Notes: generated from the sequence alone by a model not told the origin. A stretch of 64,000 bases of DNA from Vibrio cortegadensis (GCF_024347395.1 NZ_AP025472.1:2914001-2978000), one strand, 5' to 3'. Numbered from the stretch's first letter, positions 1 through 12,942 are shown. Made by a program: numbers and translations.

Positions 1-37
1 TTCGCACTCATTTAGCCACCCTTGGAACTGATAAATA

Positions 38-67
38 AAAACGCCGACTTGTGATAAGTCGGCGTTT
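38..67 (-). terminator. Intrinsic terminator after hemE
   Basis: A perfect 10-bp stem (ACGCCGACTT with its complement, 5-nt loop) is flanked by A's on one side and T's on the other. It lies 25 bp past the hemE stop. It can work in both directions, so it may also end a plus-strand gene outside the window. Confidence 0.85.
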
Positions 68-91
68 TAAATCAATTAAATAACCAATTCG

Positions 92-1159
92 TTATTTATG
101 GTATGGCTTAGATAAGTCATGCACCGCTTCAACAAACACACCTGCATTCTCAGGTGGAACATCTAAGTGGATACCGTGACCTAAGTTGAAAACATGTCCT
201 GTTCCTGCATCACCAAACCCTTCAAGAATAGAGCTAACTTCTTGGCGAATACGTTCAGGCTGAGCGTAAAGAATCGATGGATCCATATTGCCTTGTAGAG
301 CGACTTTGTCACCAATGCGAGCTTTTGCATCAGCAATGTTAATCGTCCAATCTAGGCCAACCGCATCACAACCTGTTGCCGCAATTGATTCTAACCACAT
401 GCCACCATTTTTGGTAAACAAAGTAACTGGAACACGGCGACCTTCGTTTTCACGAATCAGTCCATCAACAATTTTATGCATGTAACGAAGTGAGAACTCA
501 TTGTAATCACGAGGCGTTAATACTCCACCCCACGTATCAAATACCATCACCGACTGAGCGCCTGCTTTAATCTGTGCATTTAAGTATTCAATAACCGTGT
601 CAGCCAGTTTATCTAGCAGCAGGTGCAAGGTTGCTGGCTCTGCATACATCATTTTTTTGATCTTTGTGAAGGCTTTAGAGCTGCTACCTTCAACCATGTA
701 TGTCGCTAGTGTCCAAGGGCTACCAGAAAAACCAATCAAAGGCACTTCGCCTTTTAGATCTTTACGAATTTGGCGTACTGCATTCATTACGTACTGAAGT
801 TCACCTTCAGGATCTGGCACACCGATTTTTTCTACATCTGCTTTGCAAGTAATTGGTCGCTCGAATTTCGGACCTTCGCCAGTTTCAAAGTATAGGCCAA
901 GTCCCATAGCGTCAGGGATGGTTAAAATGTCTGAGAATAAGATCGCAGCATCAAGAGGGAAACGACGCAAAGGCTGAAGCGTCACTTCTGATGCTAGCTC
1001 TGCGTTTTTACACAAAGACATGAAATCGCCTGCTTGTGCACGCGTAGCTTTATATTCTGGTAGGTAACGGCCTGCTTGGCGCATCATCCAAACCGGAGTG
1101 CAATCTACAGGTTGCTTAAGTAAGGCGCGTAGATAGCGATCATTTTTTAATTCTGTCAT
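92..1159 (-). CDS. hemE: Uroporphyrinogen decarboxylase
   Basis: HemE removes four carboxyl groups from uroporphyrinogen III to give coproporphyrinogen III, a cytoplasmic step of haem synthesis. The protein is 355 aa, close to the usual 354. The N-terminal PVWMMRQAGRYLPEY signature starts near residue 22, the FSDIL segment with the substrate-binding Asp is at about residue 77, and the GFSGSPWTLATYM block is near residue 144. The ATG is preceded by GGAAGAACGGA on the coding strand, a good ribosome site. In enterobacteria nudC and hemE are neighbours. Here they keep that order but are separated by 1160-1451, which holds a likely plus-strand small RNA, so hemE probably has its own promoter. Confidence 0.97.
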   Translation of the reverse strand: MTELKNDRYLRALLKQPVDCTPVWMMRQAGRYLPEYKATRAQAGDFMSLCKNAELASEVTLQPLRRFPLDAAILFSDILTIPDAMGLGLYFETGEGPKFERPITCKADVEKIGVPDPEGELQYVMNAVRQIRKDLKGEVPLIGFSGSPWTLATYMVEGSSSKAFTKIKKMMYAEPATLHLLLDKLADTVIEYLNAQIKAGAQSVMVFDTWGGVLTPRDYNEFSLRYMHKIVDGLIRENEGRRVPVTLFTKNGGMWLESIAATGCDAVGLDWTINIADAKARIGDKVALQGNMDPSILYAQPERIRQEVSSILEGFGDAGTGHVFNLGHGIHLDVPPENAGVFVEAVHDLSKPYHK

Positions 1160-1280
1160 TCCGTTCTTCCAATTAAAGCTATATCTATTTATTTGCCATT
1201 ATTCTAACACTGATTTAACTGTAAAAGCTGTGTGCTTTGCAACCTAGATCAAGTTATTAACTTTTAAATCAATGCTTAAT

Positions 1281-1309
1281 TTGCACCTGTTTATAGAGCG
1301 TGATAAAAA
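1281..1309 (+). promoter_or_regulatory. Promoter for candidate sRNA
   Basis: TTGCAC (1281-1286) is followed after 17 bp by TAAAAA (1304-1309), with TG one base before it (extended -10). No protein gene follows on this strand, but an intrinsic terminator does at 1388-1414. Confidence 0.45.
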
Positions 1310-1315
1310 TTTGCT

Positions 1316-1414
1316 CGCTAGCGAAAATTAAAATAATAAATACTGAGTATGAGAGTACTCAGCATCTCATAACGACATCTTACTTACCCCCTCCTTGACC
1401 GGAGGGGTTTTTTT
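1316..1414 (+). ncRNA. Candidate small RNA, about 100 nt
   Basis: The hemE-nudC gap contains a promoter-like site, an A/T-rich single-stranded stretch, a perfect 7-bp hairpin (CTGAGTA/TACTCAG, 1343-1362, loop TGAGAG) and a textbook Rho-independent terminator whose T-run points along the plus strand. No plus-strand gene lies upstream that would need this terminator. No open reading frame of useful size fits. The C-rich CCCCCTCC in the terminator arm could pair with Shine-Dalgarno sequences; that is a guess. I do not recognise it as Spot 42, RyhB, Qrr or Csr RNA. The hairpin at 1343-1362 read on the minus strand is followed by T-rich DNA and could instead help end nudC transcripts. Confidence 0.5.
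1388..1414 (+). terminator. Intrinsic terminator, plus strand
   Basis: CCCCTCC and GGAGGGG form a perfect 7-bp GC-rich stem with a 6-nt loop, followed by seven T's. The orientation does not suit nudC on the opposite strand. Confidence 0.85.
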
Positions 1415-1451
1415 ATCATTTGAAAGCTATTTTGTTGAATTACCATCGTTT

Positions 1452-2237
1452 TCACGTGGTCGGTTCATGTAGCAGATCGAGCGTATGTTCAATCAACGCA
1501 CGAGCAATCGTCCCTTCAGGCGCAACAGCTGGCATCTCACTCGGCAAGAACCACTGCGCATCGGTCAGCTCGCTATAATCTGGTTTTAACTCCCCTGACT
1601 CATATTCTGCGATATAAGCCATCATCATACTGGATGGAAATGCCCATGGTTGGCTACCGAAATATTGAATATTTTTCACATCAATTCCAGTTTCTTCTTT
1701 TACTTCTCTCGCTACACATTGCTCTAACGTCTCGCCCACTTCTAAGAAGCCTGCAATAACTGTGTACATACCATTACGGTGCCTTGGATGTTGCGCTAAA
1801 AGTATCTGCTTACTATTTCTTACCCCAACAATAATGCATGGAAAAATACGCGGATAATGCAATGTCCGGCAATCTCCACACTGCATAGCTAACTGATTAT
1901 GGTTTAGGTGATTGCGTCCTCCGCACTGAGCGCAGAAACGCATAGTTTGTGTCATGTATCCATACTGCACAGCTTTGCTTGCGAGAAGAAAAAGTGCTTC
2001 AGGTAATAACAGTAACTCGCGCAAAGAGGTCAATGGATAGCGACAATCCACATCAGCATCGTTTAACCACATCACTGGAATCCCCTGATAGGTTCCAATG
2101 TTTACGGCTTTTTCATAAGGTAAGCCGAGTTCACTTGCACTCCCTAAAGGAAGCGTGCCATCTACAACCCATAAGTCACTGCCAAGAACGATGCACCAAT
2201 AAACGTCGCTGGTTCCTTTGTCACTTTTTTTTAACAT
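1452..2237 (-). CDS. nudC: NAD+ diphosphatase / RNA deNADding enzyme
   Basis: NudC splits NAD(H) into NMN and AMP and removes NAD caps from RNA. The frame is open for 26 further codons upstream, but the ATG at 2237 (protein of 261 aa, MLKKSDKG...) has AGAGG seven bases before it and gives the family length (E. coli 257). The zinc ribbon is visible as CAQC...CGDC. The Nudix box GFLEVGETLEQ...REVKEETGI is complete with its catalytic glutamates, followed by the SQPWAFPSS motif typical of NudC. It is divergent from rsd, and the 178-bp gap between the two starts should hold both promoters. Confidence 0.95.
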   Translation of the reverse strand: MLKKSDKGTSDVYWCIVLGSDLWVVDGTLPLGSASELGLPYEKAVNIGTYQGIPVMWLNDADVDCRYPLTSLRELLLLPEALFLLASKAVQYGYMTQTMRFCAQCGGRNHLNHNQLAMQCGDCRTLHYPRIFPCIIVGVRNSKQILLAQHPRHRNGMYTVIAGFLEVGETLEQCVAREVKEETGIDVKNIQYFGSQPWAFPSSMMMAYIAEYESGELKPDYSELTDAQWFLPSEMPAVAPEGTIARALIEHTLDLLHEPTT

Positions 2238-2415
2238 CTCTGTTCCTCTCCACTTGCAGTTATTCCATTTTACTGGCAATCTAAATTCATACCAGAATTT
2301 AGATTGAAATATCAACGAAAACTCAGGTAGATAAGAATTTAAATTGTGTTATGGATACTTTGCTTTTCACGGATGACGATCACCACTCTTGTGGTCCGAT
2401 CATGAGGACATGGTC

Positions 2416-2904
2416 ATGCTAAATAAATTCAAACAAGTACAAGAACAGTGGGGTGGCTCAAGTGAGGTCATCGACCATTGGCTCGAGACCAGACAATCAC
2501 TGATTGTTGAATACTGTAAACTCGCAACTTTACAGCCCTGTACAACAAACAGCGCTGTCTCAGAGCTCCCTTCACCAAAAGAGCTTCAGGTATTTTGCCA
2601 ACATCTCGTTGATTATATTTCTGAAGGACATTTCAAAATTTACGATATGGTCATGGATAAGTGGCGTTCTACAGGTTTCGAAGTGACAGAAGAGATCAAT
2701 CAAGCTTATGGCAAGATTGTGTTAACCACAGAGCCCCTACTGAATTTTACGGACAAATACGCAGCGATACAGAGCGAAGATTTACTTGAGAATCTAGACA
2801 GCGATCTCTCATTTATTGGCGAAGTAACGGAAGCTCGCTTTGAAGTTGAAGATCAGCTCATTCGACTCATCGCTGACAGCTTAGCCGTTCCACCAGGCGC
2901 TTGA
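2416..2904 (+). CDS. rsd: Anti-sigma-70 factor Rsd
   Basis: Rsd binds the major sigma factor in stationary phase and frees core polymerase for other sigmas; it also stimulates SpoT in E. coli. I place the start at the ATG at 2416 (MLNKFKQVQEQWGG, 162 aa) because GAGGAC lies eight bases upstream and the E. coli protein (158 aa) also begins MLNQ. An earlier in-frame ATG at 2410 and a longer open frame from 2389 exist. Conserved blocks are FCQHLVDYISEGHFKIYD and GEVTEARFEVEDQLIRLI. Like its E. coli counterpart it neighbours nudC-hemE. Confidence 0.93.
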   Translation: MLNKFKQVQEQWGGSSEVIDHWLETRQSLIVEYCKLATLQPCTTNSAVSELPSPKELQVFCQHLVDYISEGHFKIYDMVMDKWRSTGFEVTEEINQAYGKIVLTTEPLLNFTDKYAAIQSEDLLENLDSDLSFIGEVTEARFEVEDQLIRLIADSLAVPPGA

Positions 2905-2937
2905 TAACACGATATCTAAGATAATATTAGATACAGA

Positions 2938-2965
2938 AACCTTCTTACGATGGTAAGAGGGTTTT
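2938..2965 (+). terminator. Probable terminator after rsd
   Basis: CCTTCTTAC pairs with GTAAGAGGG (one G-T pair) around a 4-nt loop, followed by TTTT. A second perfect 7-bp hairpin (TATCTAA/TTAGATA) lies just before it, in the 30 bp after the stop codon. Confidence 0.6.
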
Positions 2966-3056
2966 GTGCACCGCAATGCTAGCCTAAGAGCTCTAATCAG
3001 CTTAGGAGGTCGATTTATCGCTTCTCATCAGCGATTTAGCTCCTTTCCTTAACCTT

Positions 3057-3091
3057 CTTCTTTCTTCTTTCTTCTTTCTTCTTTCTTCTTT
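3057..3091. repeat. Heptanucleotide microsatellite (CTTCTTT)x5
   Basis: Five perfect tandem copies of CTTCTTT lie in the intergenic DNA between the rsd terminator and the rpoC terminator. The repeat is pure pyrimidine on the plus strand. No gene start lies nearby, so length change here would not switch a coding frame. Confidence 0.9.
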
Positions 3092-3147
3092 AGTTGTTCC
3101 CTACAGATAGAAAGCCACCAGCATTAAATGGCTCATTTTCTAAAGAT

Positions 3148-3178
3148 AAAAAAAATCCCCGAGCATGGCCCGAGGATT
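3148..3178 (-). terminator. Intrinsic terminator of the rpoBC operon
   Basis: On the minus strand an 11-bp stem with two G-U pairs (AATCCTCGGGC with GCTCGGGGATT, 3-nt loop) is followed by eight T's. It lies about 45 bp after the rpoC stop. Confidence 0.85.
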
Positions 3179-3222
3179 TATCTATCAAGGCAACATTACG
3201 CTGCCTTTATCTCTACACTAGC

Positions 3223-7425
<4,203 letters not shown>

Positions 7426-7447
7426 GATCAGCCCCTGTAAGGAGTGA

Positions 7448-7470
7448 AAAGGCGCTCGGCGAGCGCCTTT
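7448..7470 (-). terminator. Terminator-like hairpin between rpoB and rpoC
   Basis: A perfect 10-bp stem (AAAGGCGCTC with its complement) has a 3-nt loop and is followed by TTTT on the coding strand, between the rpoB stop and the rpoC ribosome site. The T-run is short, so partial read-through is expected. A processing or mRNA-stability role is also possible. Confidence 0.6.
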
Positions 7471-7491
7471 CTAACAAATAATCCCTAAGGA

Positions 7492-10400
7492 TTACTCTTT
7501 ATCTTCTAACTCGATGTTGATACCTAGCGAGCGAATCTCTTTCAACAATACGTTGAACGATTCTGGCATGCCTGGTTCCATGCTGTGATCGCCATCTACG
7601 ATGTTCTTATACATCTTAGTACGGCCATTCACATCATCCGACTTCACAGTCAACATTTCTTGTAGAGTATATGCAGCACCGTATGCTTCTAGTGCCCATA
7701 CTTCCATCTCACCGAAACGCTGGCCACCGAACTGAGCTTTACCACCAAGTGGTTGCTGAGTTACTAGGCTGTAAGAGCCAGTCGAACGCGCGTGCATCTT
7801 GTCATCAACCAAGTGGTTCAGTTTTAGCATGTACATGTAACCAACAGTTACAGGACGCTCGAACTGATCACCTGTACGGCCATCAAATAATTTTAGTTGA
7901 CCAGATTCAGGAAGGTCACCTAATTTCAATAGCTCTTTGATCAACGTTTCAGAAGCACCGTCGAACACAGGCGTAGCGATTGGTAGACCACCACGTAGGT
8001 TCTGAACCAAGGTACGCACTTGATCATCAGACAGTTCAGCAATATCAACTTTCTGACGAGTGTTACCGAGATCATAAACCGTCTGTAGGAAGTTACGGAA
8101 CTTATGCAGTTCTTGTTGTTCCTTCAGCATTTGGTTGATCTTGTCACCGATACCTTTCGCAGCCAAACCTAAGTGTACTTCTAGGATCTGACCGATGTTC
8201 ATACGTGATGGTACACCCAGTGGGTTCAACACGATGTCTACAGGTTGACCTTTCTCATCGTATGGCATGTCTTCAACAGGGTTAATCTTAGAGATTACAC
8301 CTTTGTTACCATGACGACCCGCCATCTTATCACCAGGCTGGATACGACGTTTCACCGCTAGGTAAACTTTAACAATCTTAAGAACGCCAGGCGCTAGATC
8401 ATCACCTTGAGTGATTTTACGACGTTTAGTCTCAAACTTCTTATCGAAGTCTGCTTTAAGCTCATCCCACTGCTCAGCAAGTTGCTCAAGCTGTGATTGT
8501 TGTGCTTCGTCATCTAACGTTAGTTCTAGCCACTTCTTACGATCAATCGCATCAAGCTTAGCTTCAGAGTAACCACCATTGAGTAGTGCAGTACGAACAC
8601 GAGCTAGTAGACCACCTTCAAGAATCTGGAATTCTTCAGTTAAGTCTTTCTTAGCATCTTTCAGCTGCATTTGTTCAATTTCAAGCGCACGCTTGTCTTT
8701 CTCTACGCCATCGCGAGTGAAAACTTGAACATCAATGATCGTACCTGAGATAGAGTTAGGTACACGTAGTGATGTATCTTTAACATCTGATGCTTTCTCA
8801 CCGAAGATAGCACGTAGTAGCTTCTCTTCAGGAGTCAGTTGTGTTTCACCTTTAGGGGTTACTTTACCAACTAGGATGTCGCCACCCTTAACTTCAGCAC
8901 CAATGTAAACGATACCTGACTCGTCTAGTTTAGACAGAGCAGATTCACCTACGTTTGGAATATCAGCAGTGATCTCTTCAGAACCCAGCTTAGTATCACG
9001 AGCCACACAAGATAGTTCTTGAATGTGAATTGTCGTGAAACGGTCTTCTTGAACTACGCGCTCAGATACTAAGATCGAGTCTTCGAAGTTGTAACCATTC
9101 CAAGGCATAAATGCGATACGCATGTTTTGACCAAGCGCTAGCTCACCAAGGTCTGTTGAAGGACCATCAGCAATTACATCACCGCGAGATACTGGTTCAC
9201 CAGGTAGCACGGTTGGGCGTTGGTTAATACATGTATTTTGGTTCGAACGTGTGTACTTAGTTAGATTGTAGATGTCGATACCCGCTTCGCCAGGTACTAA
9301 CTCGTCTTCATTAACCTTAACTACGATACGAGACGCGTCAACAGACTGAATCATACCGCCACGTTTAGCGACTGCAGTTACACCTGAGTCAACCGCTACG
9401 TTACGTTCGATACCTGTACCTACTAACGGCTTATCAGCTTTTAGTGTTGGTACAGCTTGACGTTGCATGTTCGCACCCATCAATGCACGGTTCGCATCAT
9501 CGTGTTCTAGGAACGGGATAAGCGAAGCAGCGATAGATACTACTTGGTTTGTTGCAACGTCCATGTAGTTTACATGGTCGCGAGGGTGAAGACCTGATTC
9601 ACCTTTTTGACGAGCAGTAATCAACTCATCAGCAAAAGATCCAGATTCAGTAAGAGCAGCGTTCGCCTGAGCGATAACAAACTGGCCTTCTTGAATAGCA
9701 GACAGGTAATCAACTTCGTCAGTAACTACACCATCAACAACACGACGATAAGGCGTTTCTAAGAAACCGAAATCGTTACAACGTGCAAATGCTGAAAGTG
9801 AGTTAATCAAACCGATGTTTGGACCTTCAGGCGTTTCGATCGGACATAGACGACCGTAGTGAGTTACGTGTACATCACGTACTTCAAAGCCTGCGCGTTC
9901 ACGAGTAAGACCACCAGGACCTAAAGCAGAAATACGACGCTTATGCGTTACTTCTGACAATGGGTTGTTTTGGTCCATAAACTGTGAAAGCTGTGAAGAG
10001 CCAAAGAATTCTTTAACAGCGGCAGAAATAGGCTTAGCATTGATCAGGTCTTGAGGCATGATTGCATCAAGGTCACCAAGGCTCAAACGCTCTTTAACTG
10101 CACGTTCTACACGAACTAAACCAACACGGAATTGGTTTTCTGCCATCTCACCAACAGAACGGATACGACGGTTGCCAAGGTGGTCGATATCGTCCACTTC
10201 GCCTTTACCGTTACGAATGCCGATCAGTTTACGCATTACTGCGATGATGTCAGTTTCGTCTAGCGTACCTTGCTCACCAGCATCTTCACGCTCAATTGAA
10301 CTGTTAAACTTCATACGACCAACAGTCGATAAGTCATAACGTTCTTCTGAGAAGAATAAGCTTTCAAACAAAGATTCAGCTGCTTCTTTCGTTGGTGGCT

Positions 10401-11520
10401 CGCCAGGACGCATCATGCGGTAGATTTCAACTAGAGCTGAAATACGATCTACTGTGCTGTCAACACGCAATGTGTCAGACATGAACGAACCATTGTCTAG
10501 GTCGTTAGTAAATAATACTTCTAGTTGCTTATGACTTGCCTGTGACAAGTTAGCAAGAGCTTCTAAGCTGATTTCTTGGTTTGCACCAACAATAACTTCG
10601 CCAGTCGCTTCATCAATGTAGTCTTTAGCCGCAACTTTGCCAACGATGTACTCAACAGGTACTTCGATGAAATCAACGCCATCTTTTTCAAGTTGACGGA
10701 TATGACGCGCAGTTACGCGACGGCCAGTTTCTACATAAACTTTACCATTTGCTTCAATGTCAAATGATGCAGTTTCACCACGTAAACGCTCTGGAACAAG
10801 TTCCATAAGTAGCGTTTGATCTTTAACTTCGAAGTTCACTTTGTCGAAGAACAGATCTAGGATCTCTTCTGTCGTTTTACCAAGTGCACGAAGAATGATC
10901 GACGCAGGTAATTTACGGCGACGGTCAATACGTACGTATAAGTTATCCTTAGGATCGAACTCAAAGTCTAACCATGAGCCACGGTAAGGGATTACACGTG
11001 CGTTATATAGAACTTTACCAGAAGAGTGGGTCTTACCCTTATCGCTGTCGAAGAACACGCCTGGGCTTCGGTGCAGCTGGGATACGATAACCCTCTCGGT
11101 ACCATTAATTACGAAGGTACCATTGTCTGTCATAAGCGGAATTTCGCCCATGTAGACTTCTTGTTCTTTAATGTCTTTTACGGTACCTGCCGGTGCATCT
11201 CGATCAAAAATAACTAAACGTAATTTTACGCGTAGTGGTTTTGAATAAGTTACACCACGGATTTGACATTCTTTAACATCAAAAACTGGCTCACCAAGAC
11301 GATAGCTAACGTATTGCAGCTCGGAATTGCCGTTATAGCTCTGAATTGGAAATACAGAACGAAAAGCAGCCTCAAGACCGTATTGTCCTTCTGGATCCTG
11401 TTCAATAAATTTATCGAAAGAATCAAGCTGGATCGATAGCAGGTATGGAATGTCCAAAACTTGTGGACGAGTACCAAAATCCTTACGGATGCGCTTTTTC
11501 TCGGTATAAGAGTAAACCAT
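7492..11520 (-). CDS. rpoB: RNA polymerase subunit beta
   Basis: The beta subunit forms the other half of the polymerase cleft with beta' and contains the rifampicin pocket. The length is 1342 aa, the same as in E. coli. The rifampicin-region core SQLSQFMDQNNPLSEVTHKR is intact with wild-type Gln, Asp and His residues. GRLCPIETPEGPNIGLI and the C-terminal GGKAQFGGQRFGEMEVWALEAYGA blocks are complete. It follows rplL after a 251-bp gap holding an attenuator-like hairpin and precedes rpoC by 66 bp. Confidence 0.99.
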   Translation of the reverse strand: MVYSYTEKKRIRKDFGTRPQVLDIPYLLSIQLDSFDKFIEQDPEGQYGLEAAFRSVFPIQSYNGNSELQYVSYRLGEPVFDVKECQIRGVTYSKPLRVKLRLVIFDRDAPAGTVKDIKEQEVYMGEIPLMTDNGTFVINGTERVIVSQLHRSPGVFFDSDKGKTHSSGKVLYNARVIPYRGSWLDFEFDPKDNLYVRIDRRRKLPASIILRALGKTTEEILDLFFDKVNFEVKDQTLLMELVPERLRGETASFDIEANGKVYVETGRRVTARHIRQLEKDGVDFIEVPVEYIVGKVAAKDYIDEATGEVIVGANQEISLEALANLSQASHKQLEVLFTNDLDNGSFMSDTLRVDSTVDRISALVEIYRMMRPGEPPTKEAAESLFESLFFSEERYDLSTVGRMKFNSSIEREDAGEQGTLDETDIIAVMRKLIGIRNGKGEVDDIDHLGNRRIRSVGEMAENQFRVGLVRVERAVKERLSLGDLDAIMPQDLINAKPISAAVKEFFGSSQLSQFMDQNNPLSEVTHKRRISALGPGGLTRERAGFEVRDVHVTHYGRLCPIETPEGPNIGLINSLSAFARCNDFGFLETPYRRVVDGVVTDEVDYLSAIQEGQFVIAQANAALTESGSFADELITARQKGESGLHPRDHVNYMDVATNQVVSIAASLIPFLEHDDANRALMGANMQRQAVPTLKADKPLVGTGIERNVAVDSGVTAVAKRGGMIQSVDASRIVVKVNEDELVPGEAGIDIYNLTKYTRSNQNTCINQRPTVLPGEPVSRGDVIADGPSTDLGELALGQNMRIAFMPWNGYNFEDSILVSERVVQEDRFTTIHIQELSCVARDTKLGSEEITADIPNVGESALSKLDESGIVYIGAEVKGGDILVGKVTPKGETQLTPEEKLLRAIFGEKASDVKDTSLRVPNSISGTIIDVQVFTRDGVEKDKRALEIEQMQLKDAKKDLTEEFQILEGGLLARVRTALLNGGYSEAKLDAIDRKKWLELTLDDEAQQSQLEQLAEQWDELKADFDKKFETKRRKITQGDDLAPGVLKIVKVYLAVKRRIQPGDKMAGRHGNKGVISKINPVEDMPYDEKGQPVDIVLNPLGVPSRMNIGQILEVHLGLAAKGIGDKINQMLKEQQELHKFRNFLQTVYDLGNTRQKVDIAELSDDQVRTLVQNLRGGLPIATPVFDGASETLIKELLKLGDLPESGQLKLFDGRTGDQFERPVTVGYMYMLKLNHLVDDKMHARSTGSYSLVTQQPLGGKAQFGGQRFGEMEVWALEAYGAAYTLQEMLTVKSDDVNGRTKMYKNIVDGDHSMEPGMPESFNVLLKEIRSLGINIELEDKE

Positions 11521-11566
11521 GGGGTTCCTCAGCTCGCTGATAAGTGACCCAAACTACCCAATCTCT

Positions 11567-11653
11567 GCTCCTTAATCTTTTGCTAAGGAGGGGGGTAGTG
11601 ACTAACAACTGTTTTCCAGTAGTGGTATTTCGACAAAGTTTATGCGAAATACT
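11567..11653 (-). other. Structured rplL-rpoB intergenic RNA
   Basis: Two perfect hairpins lie upstream of rpoB: CTCCTTA/TAAGGAG (11567-11590) and GTATTTCG/CGAAATAC (11626-11653). In E. coli this gap carries an attenuator and an RNase III site, and these stems may be the counterpart of the latter (inference). Confidence 0.4.
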
Positions 11654-11708
11654 TTTGCTCAGATAAAGGTGCAAAAACAGCGGAAAATTCACCTATACCC
11701 TACAGCGC

Positions 11709-11739
11709 AAAAAGGCCGGTGGTTAATAAACCACCAGCC
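11709..11739 (-). terminator. Attenuator between rplL and rpoB
   Basis: On the minus strand an 11-position stem with one mismatch (GGCTGGTGGTT with AACCACCGGCC) is followed by TTTTT, about 30 bp after the rplL stop. A partial terminator at this place is well known in E. coli, where most transcripts end before rpoBC. A small hairpin (TTAGCC/GGCTAA, 11741-11756) precedes it. Confidence 0.75.
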
Positions 11740-11771
11740 ATTAGCCGTTAGGCTAAGAAATCAAGTAATAA

Positions 11772-12137
11772 TTACTTGATTTCAACAGTTGCACCAGCTT
11801 CTTCTAAAGTCGCTTTAAGCGCTTCAGCTTCAGCTTTTTCAACGCCTTCTTTTAGAGATGCAGGAGCTGAGTCAACTAGACCTTTAGCTTCTTTCAGGCC
11901 AAGACCTGTTGCGCCGCGTACAGCTTTGATTACAGAAACTTTGTTTCCGCCAACTGCAGTTAGAACTACGTCGAATTCAGTTTGCTCTTCTGCAGATTCT
12001 GCAGCAGCGCCACCAGCAACAACTGCAGCAGCAGCAGTTACACCGAATTTCTCTTCCATAGCTTCGATAAGCTCAACAACTTGCATTACAGACATTTCTG
12101 CAACTGCGTCTAGGATTTGCTCGTTAGTAATAGACAT
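11772..12137 (-). CDS. rplL: Ribosomal protein bL12 (L7/L12)
   Basis: bL12 forms the flexible stalk that recruits translation GTPases to the 50S subunit. The protein is 121 aa: an N-terminal dimerisation domain, an Ala-rich hinge at about residues 37-52, and the conserved factor-binding domain ending with GLGLKEAKGLVDSAPAS and the terminal VEIK. It follows rplJ by 57 bp, and the two are made from the same promoter. Confidence 0.98.
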   Translation of the reverse strand: MSITNEQILDAVAEMSVMQVVELIEAMEEKFGVTAAAAVVAGGAAAESAEEQTEFDVVLTAVGGNKVSVIKAVRGATGLGLKEAKGLVDSAPASLKEGVEKAEAEALKATLEEAGATVEIK

Positions 12138-12194
12138 AACAATTCTCTTTTAAGTCAACAATAAGTTTAAATAGTAACCAATTTAAAGCAGGGC

Positions 12195-12689
12195 TTATGC
12201 CGCAACTTCTTCTTTTTGGTCACGAACAGCAGCGATAGTACGTACCAGTTTACCAGCAGAAGCTTCTTTCATGCACATCATTAGGCGTGCGATTGCTTCG
12301 TCGTAAGTTGGTAGTGTCGCTAGTACATCAGCATCAGTAACTGCGCCTTCAAATGCAGCAGCTTTGATCTCGAAGTCTTTATTCTCTTTAGCAAAGTCTT
12401 TAAAAAGACGTGCTGCAGCACCTGGGTGCTCGTTAGAGAATGCAAGTAGAGATGGACCAGTAAATGTGTCTTGTAGACACTCATACTCAGTACCTTCTAC
12501 TGCACGACGTGCTAGTGTGTTACGAACAACTCTCATGTAAACACCCGCTTCACGCGCTTGTTTACGTAGAGAAGTCATCGCGCCAACAGTAACGCCACGA
12601 GAGTCAGCTACAACTGCAGAAAGTGCACCACTGGCTGCTTCGTTGACTTCAGCAACAATTGCTTTTTTGTCTTGAAGATTTAAAGCCAT
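12195..12689 (-). CDS. rplJ: Ribosomal protein uL10
   Basis: uL10 anchors L7/L12 dimers to 23S rRNA. The protein is 164 aa (E. coli 165) with the N-terminal rRNA-binding domain (MALNLQDKKAIVAEVNEAA) and the C-terminal helix that binds bL12. A 253-bp leader with its own promoter precedes it. In E. coli L10-L12 represses its own leader, and the same arrangement here suggests the same control. Confidence 0.98.
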   Translation of the reverse strand: MALNLQDKKAIVAEVNEAASGALSAVVADSRGVTVGAMTSLRKQAREAGVYMRVVRNTLARRAVEGTEYECLQDTFTGPSLLAFSNEHPGAAARLFKDFAKENKDFEIKAAAFEGAVTDADVLATLPTYDEAIARLMMCMKEASAGKLVRTIAAVRDQKEEVAA

Positions 12690-12941
12690 TTGGATTAACC
12701 TCTGGTTGTGATTACAGCACTCACTACGTTATGTAGAGAGCGTTTACGATATATTCATGAACGCCAAAAAATGACCTACAATCCTAAATCGCCTACGTAG
12801 GTTGCATTAAGCCATCAAATATCATTCGATAAATAACAGCGCCTACGGTCTTGGAGATAGATGAGAATTGAATTGCTTCAAAATTCACCCAACCACAATT
12901 TATTAGGCGACGAATTATACACTAACTCATCGCCTATGCAA
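12690..12941 (-). promoter_or_regulatory. rplJ promoter and L10 leader
   Basis: Just past the rplA stop is TTGCAT (complement of 12936-12941), a 16-bp spacer and a perfect TATAAT (12914-12919). The predicted transcript has a leader of about 215 nt before rplJ with several complementary segments. This matches the known E. coli arrangement of a second promoter and an autoregulatory L10 leader between rplA and rplJ. The fold itself was not computed. Confidence 0.75.
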
Positions 12942-12942
12942 A

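Noticed and set aside
1343..1362. Hairpin as a simple nudC terminator on the minus strand
   Set aside because: Its stem is only moderately GC-rich and lies about 90 bp past nudC, while the adjacent strong terminator points the other way. I keep it as an alternative, not as the main reading.
11776..12153. A 125-codon plus-strand frame
   Set aside because: It is antisense to rplL, and its Ala/Ser/Thr-rich composition mirrors the rplL codons.
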